Source of the DNA: Parietaria judaica
Taxonomy: Eukaryota; Streptophyta; Magnoliopsida; Rosales; Urticaceae
NCBI GenBank assembly: GCA_954871525.1
Contig: OX940869.1
Span: 21,108,001 to 21,172,000, forward strand
DNA: 64,000 bases
Reading direction: 5' to 3'
Of the stretch, positions 47,244 to 57,011 are shown piece by piece. Under the pieces are notes generated by a model. It saw only the letters and a list, made by a program, of their open reading frames with translations. It was not told the origin of the DNA and did not search any database. The translations under genes and the position numbers were made by a program. Position 1 is the first letter of the stretch. Every line of letters begins with the position of its first letter.

Positions 47244-47721
47244 TGAAAAAGAAACTCATTAAACTTTATTATAGGCAGAATGTTTTAGGTAAATTATTGG
47301 TTCGAAATAGTTACATGATGCAAACATGTTCTGGGAAAACGTTAACTAAACCCATTAACTATTTCATGATCATTTAACCGACTGTATACGTCGTTGCCGT
47401 CCTTAAGGCATGGTCGTACGAAGATGACTCGCGGTATCAACCGTGTAGTTTGGTTAAACTAAGTTTTAGTCATAAACTTAATTAATATTCATAACATGAA
47501 CTACCGAATTCCCTATGATTATTAACTATCACCATAGACGGTCGGGAAGCACCAATTTCCGTGCAAGCTTAACCCATTATTTTCGGTTCTCGGGATCCTC
47601 TTGGAAACGTCGTCCTTAAGGAATGGTCATACGAATATGACTTGTGGTCCATTTCCAATATTTCTCCGTCCCCATATTCTTTTGGAACTATCACGTTGTC
47701 AAACCTTCCACAAGCACACGT
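47244..47721 (-). other. Minus copia: leader, part adjacent to pol
   Basis: Untranslated. Contains two copies of a motif (minus strand: cttcgtacgaccatgcctta near 47423-47404; cttat-like variant near 47638-47606) also present three times in the plus copia leader. Ends at the insertion point of the plus copia (TSD CACGT, 47717-47721). Confidence 0.7.
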
Positions 47722-50429
47722 TGTTAGGCATATTGCCCTTAAACAATGTTTTATTTACCCATTGTAAAAGTTTATGACGTCACTCTTAATAAAGAAGGCA
47801 CTTATTATGATAATCTTTTTTATAGTTCTTTATGTATAATCGAATGTTAATCCATAGTTGATAGTGGAATGCAATTGTAATCTATCCATCACACAAGAGT
47901 CAATGTGAGGAAGAATTGATAGATGCAATAAATGAACTTAAATGTATCCGTGACTTAATTAAGCGGATGGGAGCCTCTTAATTGAAAAAGTCATTAATAC
48001 GACTAAATGGAGAAAATCCTATTCTGGATAGATATGTGTGTCATACCCATTAAGTGTATTAAGTACGAAGTGTCTTTGTACTGGATAGGACTTGACTAAG
48101 TTTTGAAAGTTGCTAAACTAAGACCGTCACTGACAGCTTTGAACTAAGTCGTAAAAGATGGTCAAATGGTAATTAATCTAAATCCTGAAGTGATCTTGAA
48201 CCCTGACGGTTAGCTTGATTGTTCTTTTATTTGCTAGTTAAAGAAAACAACATAACGTTGTTCCCAAAGCCGCTATATTGGGAACATGATAGTCGACAGG
48301 GAAGGGTAGCTCGATCACATATATGGATATCACATAGCTTTTTACTAAGTCAAGATGATTCCCGGAATTGTCAGTTGCGAGAAATAGTACGAGACTCATG
48401 TGCAGCTTACGTCTCAAAATCGTAAGTGAGTCGTCTACAATACCACCGATGGAATTCAGGAAGAAAAGCACTAAGGGGCTAAACGGTAAAACGCCTGCTC
48501 AAGTGTGAATCATCAAGTGAAAGATTAATCACTGGAATTTGATTATATCACTGGACACCTTAAGATATAAGGAATATATTATTCGCATCACTAAAGAGTA
48601 CAACTTCGGGTTCTTAGTGGAGTAACACCGGAGTTAACGGATTAATCCGTTGGAGCTTAAGTGATGTGGGTCCATGGTCCCCAGGATAGCTCTGTAAAGG
48701 ACCAATCGTACAATTAGGATATTTGTTAAACTGAAGCTTGTGTCAAGTTTTGGAAAGTTTCAAAAAGTTGCGGCAAAAGTACCTAAAGTTTTGCCAAAGA
48801 AATAGCTTATCGGAAAAAGTCAAAACTGGAATAAATTGTCAACATCAATGTTGTAGTAAATTTAATTATAAGAGTTTTTTCTTCTATGATTTTATATGTA
48901 AAATCTACAGAGAAAAAGATATGAGCTATATATCATAACAAAAGGTTATGTTAATTCATGAGAATTACTTAAAGGTAAAATTAATGGGCTAGGTCCATTG
49001 GGTTTAATCTTAGCTAATAGTAAGAGAGGAAATTCGACCAAGCCTTGGTCGATAAGCCCACTAGGTATTTTCCTTATCATATTTTAATTAAAGATTAATT
49101 ATGTTAATTATCATGATAAACATATAAGGTAAGATTTTGAATCATGGAAATTACCAAGCTTGGTTACCAAGCAATAAGTTGTCGATTTTGAACATGAGTA
49201 GAAATCGAAATTTATATGTTATGGTAATTTAAGATACTAATTAATCATATTCAAATATGGTATTAATCTAAATTAAATAAATAAGAATCATATCATGAAT
49301 ATTAATTATGCATGAATCATAAGAACTTGATTTGCAAGTTTTAAATAAAGATTCATAATGCATGAGAATTAATATTGATTGATTCATGACATTATTTAAT
49401 TGATAGGTTATTTACAAATAAGGAAAAGATTGATAAATCATGTGTCACCTAAATTGATTTAATTGGAATTAATTTTTTATTAAAAATAATGTTAGAAATC
49501 GACAACACCTATTCATGGAATGGGATTGGATTTCTTGGTATTTATTTTAATTAAAGAAAATGTATTACCTTGATTAAAATATGATGAAATCGAATTTTAC
49601 CTAATATGGTAGGTATTTGATTTTCATGATACATGTTTAAATCATATGAAATTAAATCTTAGGTATTTTAATCATCATAATTTCGAACTCCTATTTAAAT
49701 GAGAAGGTTGGAATTGATTCTTGATTGATTTATGATTAACACTAATTAGGGTTGATTGATTTGTAATTGACACTAATTAAGGTTAATTGATTTATCTAAA
49801 ATTGGAAGTTATGTGTGCATGCCTTTTACTATAAATACAAGGCTTATGCATCACATTTCTATAACACTCTCACATGCAAAATTCGAGCTCTCTCTCTAAA
49901 AGAAGCTCTCGAATTCGCTCTCTCTCTCCCTCTAGAAATCGGCTAGGCTAGAAGCAACGAAGTTCCGTCAAACGAAGCCCACACTTTGTGTACGAGGAAG
50001 TTCTAGAGAATATCCCGGAAGGCTTTGAGAGTTTCCTTGTCGTTTTAGAAGTCGTGCGGAAGCTCTGCTCAACCTCCCTAGGCGCATTCTCAAAGGCCGG
50101 CGGAAGCTCTGCCCAAATTCAGGATGCGCAGTGGAAGTCATCGTGAGAAATAGGTACGGCCTTATGCATTGGGTAAATAAATGCAAAACCATTTTATTGC
50201 TTTATTTATTTCCTTGACTAGAATTAATAATTACGTGTTTGAATAAATAACTAATTACTTAACCGATCGAATCTTCGTTATCTTGGTGCTCGATTCTTGA
50301 AAAGGAAGTAACTTCGGAAAGTGTAAAATGGGCATTTCCGTGTAAAAACAAATTTTTAAAGGTTACCCCGATGGATCGAGGGCCCATCCCGAGATATGAC
50401 GGAGGGGACATTAAATATTTTCCCCAACA
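47722..50429 (+). repeat. 5' LTR of plus copia element (2708 bp)
   Basis: TGTTAGGCATATTGCC to TTTTCCCCAACA. TATA box near 49830 (actataaatacaaggc), followed by a CT-rich leader start. The LTR family is related to, but distinct from, that of the minus copia (TGTTGGACAT). Confidence 0.93.
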
Positions 50430-50431
50430 AT

Positions 50432-50443
50432 TGGTATCAGAGC
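50432..50443 (+). promoter_or_regulatory. Primer binding site, plus copia (initiator tRNA-Met)
   Basis: TGGTATCAGAGC two bases after the LTR end, complementary to the 3' end of plant initiator methionine tRNA. The same site is on the minus strand at 61275-61264 and in Cassandra at 55789-55800. Confidence 0.9.
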
Positions 50444-52325
50444 ACGAGTTCGTGGTTAAATAATTACGTTATTTTATATGGTTTTCATATTTGTAATTAT
50501 TTTGGTGAATTATATTTATTTTTGAAAATTGAAATTTATAATTTCGTTTTTTTATAAATAATATTAAAAGTGGAAAATACCCGACCCGCAAGTTTGCGGA
50601 TCGGATATTGGGTCGGGTCGCATGGAGCAACCCAACCCGTGTAGGGTTTGCCCTAGCCACGGTTTGCCAGGGCCTTACCCGTGCGCAGCAGCGGCCCACT
50701 AATGGGCTGCCCGCTGTGCCCCGGTAATGGGCTCAGGCTTCTGGGCTTCGGGCTCGGGCACACTGGGCCTTGCCCGTGCGCAGCAGCGGCCCTCAAGGGG
50801 ACTGCACGCTGTCACGCGGCAATGGGCTTGGGCCTTGGCCCGGTGAGCCCGCGGCTAGTGCAACCGGGTCGGATATTATTTTATCCGACCCAAACCCGTT
50901 GGATAAATAATTAATTATATTTATTTTTGAAATGGAATTTTATTTTATTTTATGAATTAATTAATTGATATTAATTAATTGGAATTAAAATATGGATGAT
51001 TTTTATTTTAGAATAAATTTCATTGTCTTATTTTATTTTTCATGAATCAATAAAATTAATAAAAATATGAATGGTAATTATTTTGAATAATTATCATTGA
51101 CATGTTTTTATGTTTTTCATAAATAATAGTTTTTAAATATGAATGATAATTATTTTTGAATATTTATCATTGACATGTTTTATTTTATAATTAATTTGTT
51201 TTATGTATGATAATACTTTTGTGAATAAGTATCATGAACATAATTTGCTTTTCCACTAAATTACAAAAGTAAATGATAATTCTTTTTGAAAAAGTATCAT
51301 TAACTTGGTTTATTTTCCATCATGGAAATAATTATATTGGAACCTATTTTCATAACACGCGTTTTTGGCGTATAGTGGCTATACGTGAAACGGGTTTTTT
51401 ATTAATATGCCTGAAAAAGGATAGATATAAATAATGAACAATAATTTGGATTTGCTTTACAAATGTCGGAAAAATCTCGATTGTATGTTCTTGTCTTAGG
51501 AAGAGGGAACCAAAAGCGGGGCCGGTTCACCATACACTTCTGGGAGACCGGTTAGGACCCCTCCCATCGACCTGTAGAGTGTACTTCTCGACCTATCACT
51601 ACCGATGTTTATTAAGCTAATAAACTAGGCTATATTAGATATTACAGTAGTAATTATATCGCCTAAAGATAAGCTTTTTAATGGGTAATTAAATGGGAGC
51701 TTATAATAAGTTTTTATAACTTAGTAATAAAACACTTTTATAAAAAGAATGGCAAGAATAGTATATTAAAAATGGTCTCCATTATTGCTGTCACAACGTC
51801 TGCTTCACACACTGCCTTTGGCTGTCTTCGTATGGCCGTCCACAAGGAGAGGTGTGCCCCCGTGTGAGGTTTGACACCGTGAAAGCTCCAAAAGTATAAG
51901 GGGATTGGATGGTTCGTGGAATTGATACCGCTAGATGTCTTCGTATGTCTGTTCCATAAGGACGACACTTTCACGACGAGTCCAAAAACTGAAAATAATG
52001 GGTTAATCTTGCAAGGAAGTTTGTCTTTCTGACCGTTCTATGCTGGTAGTTAATTTTCATAGAGATTTCTTGGATTTCTTGATATGATTATTAATTGAGT
52101 TTTAGACTGAAACTTAGTTTAACCAAACTACACGGTTGATCCTGCTGAGTCATCTTCGTATGACCATTCCATAAGGACGGCAACGACGTGTACAGTCGGT
52201 TAAATTATCACGAAATAGTCAAATAAGTTTTTATGTGTTTTGCTTGATATGTTTGCATCATATTACTATTTATTAATATTTATGTAACATTCGCCTATAT
52301 TAAAGTTTAATAAGCTTCTTTATTA
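50444..52325 (+). other. Plus copia leader, 1.9 kb, no gag ORF
   Basis: The space where gag should be has no ORF above about 60 codons on the plus strand that resembles gag. It holds a GC-rich island (50575-50900) bounded by a perfect hairpin (50866-50891), an AT-rich stretch, a block strongly conserved with the minus copia leader (51485-51607) and three copies of a 25-35-bp motif (51824-51848, 51937-51967, 52151-52188). Confidence 0.75.
50866..50891 (+). other. Perfect hairpin in plus copia leader
   Basis: GGGTCGGATA (50866-50875) pairs with TATCCGACCC (50882-50891), 10-bp stem and 6-nt loop. It marks the 3' edge of the GC-rich island. Confidence 0.8.
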
Positions 52326-53690
52326 ATGTTAGATAAAATGTCCATCAACATTTTCATAACCAACATTAATGAACAAGAAAAAGGTAACGATAAAATGACA
52401 CCTCTGTCTCAAAACTCCAAAAGGCATAGTGTTCTGGAAGAAAAGTCAAAGACCTATGAAAAACTGGCCTTGAGCGGTTCTTTGGATAAACTTAAGAAGG
52501 CAGAACAGTTATGTCAAAAACCAGTGAATAAGAGAAAAAGATCCAAGAGAAACAAAGGAACGAGCTTCCAGTTTGGAAATATTCCAGACACAACTGTGTT
52601 GGAAACCAATTTTGCTGAGCACTCATCAAGCAACTGGATCTTGGATTCGGGTGCGAATGACCATGCTTGCAATTCTCTTGAATCTCTCAATTCACTGACT
52701 AAGGTCTCAAGCGGACCAGCTTTGAAAGTAGGGAATGGAGAGTTCCTAGAAGCTGAAGCTGTGGGAAATCTGCGATTGACTTTTGGTAATAAATTCTTGT
52801 TTGTTAACAATGTATTTTATTATCAAAACGTTTGTAGAAACATTCTCTCCGCATATCTGTTGTACAAACAAGGCTACACACTAAACTTTCGTGTATCCGA
52901 ATGGGTTATCACAAAAGACAGTGTGTACATTTGTACTGCTAAAGCAGAGAACGGGTTATATGTACTACGACCAGATGAACGACACTGCATGAATGCGGAA
53001 ATGTTTAAAGTAGCAATTCCAAGGTCAATAAAGAAACCGAAAGTTCACAATGATTTTCAAACATATCTGTGGCATCTTAGATTGGGTCATATAAATCTAG
53101 ACAGGATAAACAGGCTTGTAAACGATGGACCCCTTAAAGAACTCACAATTGGTTCTTTGCCTGTTTGTGAATCCTGTATAGAAGGAAAAATGACCAAGAG
53201 ACCTTTTTCGGCAAAAGGAAAAAGAGCCACTCATCCATTAGTACTTGTCCATACAGATGTATGTGGTCCTATCAACATACAAGCTAGAGGAGGGTTCGAA
53301 TACTTCGTCACTTTTATTGACGATCATTCAAAATATGGATATGTTTACCTAATGGCAAAGAAATCTGATACTCTCAGCAAGTTCAGGGAATTCCTAGCTG
53401 AGGCCGAGAATAAACTCGGACTATCATTAAAATGTCTTCGATCGGATAGAGGAGGAGAATACGTGGATTATGAATTCTGTGACCTTTTAATCGAAAAAGG
53501 GATTATCTCTCAATTGACTGCTCCTGGAACACCAGAACAGAATGGTGTTGCTGAAAGGAGAAACATAACCTTACTAGAAATGGTAAGATCAATGTTGAGC
53601 TACTCATCATTGCCCCACACATTTTGGGGGCATGCTTTGATGACGGCCGCCAATATTCTGAATGTGGTGCCATCAAAGTCTGTTTTCTAA
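52326..53690 (+). pseudogene. Plus copia: pol 5' part, protease and integrase, 454 codons
   Basis: ATG at 52326. Residues 1-100 are Lys/Ser-rich (basic NKRKRSKRNKG at about 68-78) with no gag fold or zinc knuckle. Protease motif WILDSGANDHAC at about 104-115. Integrase zinc domain LWHLRLGHINLDRI ... CESCIEGK at about 250-295. Core with VHTDVCGPI, LRSDRGGEY and TPEQNGVAERRN carrying D, D and E. The frame ends at a TAA created by an extra T near 53685 (compare minus copia). Start choice is supported by the minus copia opening at the equivalent codon. Confidence 0.92.
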
Positions 53691-54388
53691 GACACCTTTA
53701 GAATTATGGAATGGTAGAATACCAAATCTACGACATTACAGAATTTGGGGATGTCGCGCACATGTGCGAACTGGAAACAAGAACAAGCTGGAATCACAAA
53801 TGGAAGTCTGTCTGTTCGTGGGATATTCCAAAGAGACAAAGGGAGGTATGTTCTATAGTCCAGAAAGTAAGAAAGTGTATATATCCACCAATGCTACTTT
53901 TCTGGAAGAAGACTATATAACAAACTTCAAACCTCGAAGTAAGATAATACTAGAGGAAATGTCAGGTAACAAAGTTACCACTTCACCAACAGTGACTGTT
54001 GATGAAGAGAGTGTAGAAACCACAGTCCCAAATCAGAACTCTGGGGGTACTCAAACGTAGTGGGAGGTTCAAAAGACAAATTGAACGCTACGAGCACCGA
54101 CTGGAACTAAACCTAGCTGTTAGTGATGACAGTGTTGATGACCCATCATCCTATATGGAAGCTATGATGGATTCTGATAAAGGGGAATGGCAGGAAGCCA
54201 TGAACCAAGAGATGGAATCAATGGATTTCAACCAAGTCTGGGAACTTATAGACTTGCCAGAAGGTTTTAGAGCCATCGGCAATAAATGGGTCTATAAGAG
54301 AAAGAGCGGAGGAGACGGAAAGGTTCAAACCTTTAAAGCTAGATTGGTGGCAAATGGTTTCACCCAGAGAGAAGGCATAGATTTCTAG
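53691..54388 (+). pseudogene. Plus copia: integrase C-terminal region and RT N-terminal part
   Basis: ELWNGRIPNLRHYRIWGCRA, then KLESQMEVCLFVGYSKETKG up to 54060, where a second frameshift ends the frame. 54155-54388 encodes KGEWQEAMNQEMESMDFNQV, NKWVYKRKSGGDGKVQTFKA and RLVANGFTQREGIDF, stopped by TAG at 54386-54388. Confidence 0.9.
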
Positions 54389-55386
54389 GAAACCTTCTCT
54401 CCTGTCGCTATGCTTAAAACCGTTCGGATACTTCTCGCCATAGCCTGTAGTCTCAATTATGAGATATGGCAGATGGACGTCAAAACTGCCTTCCTGAACG
54501 GCTATCTTGACGAAAATATCTATATGGCTCAACCAGAAGGGTTCGTGCAAAAAGGTCAAGAGAACAAAGTTTGCAGACTTCTCAAATCCATTTACGGATT
54601 GAAGCAAGTTTCTAGATCTTGGAATCTAAGGTTCGACGAGACTGTCGAATCCTTCGGATTCACACAAAACATCAACGAAGCCTGCGTTTACCAACTCGTT
54701 GATGGAAAAGCAGTGGTTTTTCTTGTTCTATACGTCGACGACATAGTTCTGATCGGAAACGATGTGAAGAAGTTATAGGACGTAAAAGTTTGGCTATCGA
54801 ATCAATTCCAAGTAAAAGATTTGGGAGAAGCCCGCTATGTTCTTGGGATCCAACTTTTCAGGGATCGCAACAACAGGCTTCTAGCCTTATCTCAAGAGGC
54901 CTATATAGATAAGGTGCTTGATCGTTTTGCAATGGCAAACTCTAAGGGAGGTAATCTACCTACCAGACATGGAGTCGTCCTTCATAAAGGACAATGTCAT
55001 ACTTCTCCGGAAGAGCAAGACGCGATGAGGCGCATTCCCTATGCTTCAGCCGTTGGCAGTCTGATGTACGTTATGTAGTGTACTAGACCAGATATCTGCT
55101 ACGCAGTGGGAGTTGTAAGTAGATACCAAACCAACCCTGGTATGGATCACTGGACTGCAGTGACGAATATTCTCAAGTATCTTCGGAGAACGAGAAACTA
55201 TATGCTAGTGTATTCGATTAATGAAATGAATCCACTAGGCTACACTGATTCAGACTTTATGTCTGACCGGGACGCGAGAAAGTTGACGTCTGGTGCAGTG
55301 TACACCCTTACCGGTGGAGTGGTATTCTAGAGAAGCGTAAAGCAAACCTGTATTGCAGATTCCACAATGGAAGCTGGGTACGTAGC
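54389..55386 (+). pseudogene. Plus copia: reverse transcriptase and RNase H 5' part
   Basis: [60 protein letters not shown] and the catalytic LYVDDIVLIGND (to 54778). Then, past a TAG, LGEARYVLGIQLFRDRNNRL, RRIPYASAVGSLMYVM, past another TAG RPDICYAVGVVSRYQTNPG and YTDSDFMSDRDARKLTSG. A third TAG replaces a Trp codon (FWRSVK in the minus copia). Ends in STMEAGYVA where the Cassandra array begins. Confidence 0.92.
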
Positions 55387-55622
55387 TGTGACAGTCACTA
55401 ATCCCGTGAGCCACGACGGCAAGACCGGGCAAGCTGTGCAATCCCACATCGCCTGGGCAAGGGGATGTGCTAATGGGACGTTCCCGAGACTGTGCAGGTA
55501 TGGGACTGCACGGTTATCGGAGATCATACAGGTATGGGACTGTATGGTCGAAGAGGCTTAAATGAATTGATTGGTACTACCTATGTCAACAAGATGCATC
55601 TTCTTTTCGGTTGCCCGTTCAT

Positions 55623-55688
55623 AGGAACTCCAAAGTTAAGCGTGCTTGACTTGGAGTAGTACTAGGATGGGTGACCTCCTGGGAAGTT
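55623..55688 (+). repeat. 5S rRNA-derived segment in Cassandra LTR 1
   Basis: aactccaaagttaagcgtgc, then gtagtactaggatgggtgac and ctcctgggaag closely match the 3' two thirds of plant 5S rRNA, including box A, the intermediate element and box C of the pol III promoter. The 5' third of a normal 5S gene is not conserved and the terminal stem is lost, so this is not a functional rRNA gene. Confidence 0.9.
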
Positions 55689-56094
55689 TCTCGGGAAGCG
55701 TGCGAGTGAGGACAAAGTACGCTGGAAAGACTCGTGTTGGTCTGTGGGGACAGTCGTCGATTCGATTGAGCAGCCGGTGCGTTACAGATGGTATCAGAGC
55801 CGAGCCCAGCCGGAAGTGTGGCCGACGAGGACGTCGGGCCCCCATTAGGTGGGGTGATTGTGACAGTCACTAATCCCGTGAGCCACGACGGCAAGACCGG
55901 GCAAGCTGTGCAATCCCACATCGCCTGGGCAAGGGGATGTGCTAATGGGACGTTCCCGAGACTGTGCAGGTATGGGACTGCACGGTTATCGGAGATCATA
56001 CAGGTATGGGACTGTATGGTCGAAGAGGCTTAAATGAATTGATTGGTACTACCTATGTCAACAAGATGCATCTTCTTTTCGGTTGCCCGTTCAT

Positions 56095-56160
56095 AGGAAC
56101 TCCAAAGTTAAGCGTGCTTGACTTGGAGTAGTACTAGGATGGGTGACCTCCTGGGAAGTT
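56095..56160 (+). repeat. 5S rRNA-derived segment in Cassandra LTR 2
   Basis: Identical to that in LTR 1. Confidence 0.9.
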
Positions 56161-56496
56161 TCTCGGGAAGCGTGCGAGTGAGGACAAAGTACGCTGGAAA
56201 GACTCGTGTTGGTCTGTGGGGACAGTCGTCGATTCGATTGAGCAGCCGGGGCGTTACAGATTGTGACAGTCACTAATCCCGTGAGCCACGACGGCAAGAC
56301 CGGGCAAGCTGTGCAATCCCACATCGCCTGGGCAAGGGGATGTGCTAATGGGACGTTCCCGAGACTGTGCAGGTATGGGACTGCACGGTTATCGGAGATC
56401 ATACAGGTATGGGACTGTATGGTCGAAGAGGCTTAAATGAATTGATTGGTACTACCTATGTCAAAAGATGCATCTTCTTTTCGGTTGCCCGTTCAT

Positions 56497-56562
56497 AGGA
56501 ACTCCAAAGTTAAGCGTGCTTGACTTGGAGTAGTACTAGGATGGGTGACCTCCTGGGAAGTT
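56497..56562 (+). repeat. 5S rRNA-derived segment in Cassandra LTR 3
   Basis: Same sequence; the promoter boxes are intact although the surrounding LTR has several changes. Confidence 0.9.
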
Positions 56563-56660
56563 TCTCGGGAAGCATGCGAGTGAGGACAAAGCACGCTGGA
56601 AAGACTCGTGTTGGTCTGTGGGGACAGTCGTCGATTCGATTAAGCAGCCGGGGCATTACA

Positions 56661-56996
56661 GTAGTAGCCTGTGAGGCAGCTAAAGAATCAGTTTGGCTTA
56701 AGAACCTCTACATGGAACTAGGAGTAGTTCCTGATGTAGACGGACATATGACACTGTACTGTGATAACAGTGAAGCAGTGGCTAACACTAAAGAACCAAG
56801 GAACCATTCTAAAGGGAAACATATAGAAAGGAAATACCATCTCATCAGAGCGATAGTACATCGCGGTGATGTTAGGGTTATGAAAATAGCAACAACGAAC
56901 AATCTGGCAGATCCATTTACCAAGACATTGCCAGAGAAAGTATTCAGAAGGCATTTCGAAAATATGGGTCTTAGAGATATGAGTCATTTACTTTAA
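56661..56996 (+). pseudogene. Plus copia: RNase H 3' part and end of pol
   Basis: ACEAAKESVWLKNLYMELGV, then YCDNSEAVANTKEPRNHSKG, KHIERKYHLIRAIVHRGDVR and ADPFTKTLPEKVFRRHFENM, ending MSHLL and TAA at 56994-56996. Followed within 20 bp by the polypurine tract and 3' LTR. Confidence 0.92.
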
Positions 56997-56999
56997 GTG

Positions 57000-57011
57000 C
57001 AAGTGGGAGAT
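57000..57011 (+). promoter_or_regulatory. Polypurine tract, plus copia element
   Basis: CAAGTGGGAGAT immediately before the 3' LTR at 57012. Confidence 0.85.

Larger units (their letters stand above)
55387..56660 (+). mobile_element. Cassandra-type TRIM with three LTRs, inserted in copia RNase H
   Basis: LTR 55387-55786, internal 55787-55858 (72 bp), LTR 55859-56258, three bases GAT, LTR 56262-56660. Each LTR starts TGTGACAG and ends (G/A)TTACA and carries a 5S rRNA-like segment with its internal pol III promoter, the hallmark of Cassandra elements. The internal part has an initiator-Met tRNA primer site (TGGTATCAGAGC, 55789-55800) and a purine-rich stretch before LTR 2, and no coding sequence. 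TSD gtagc (55382-55386) and gtagt (56661-56665); removing the array and one TSD restores the copia frame YVAACEAA. LTRs 1 and 2 differ at one base by eye; LTR 3 differs from both at about six. Confidence 0.93.

Noticed and set aside
55387..56660. Tandem array of 5S rRNA genes
   Set aside because: Only the 3' two thirds of 5S is kept, within 400-bp units with TG..CA ends, a primer binding site and a TSD; it is a Cassandra TRIM, not rDNA.
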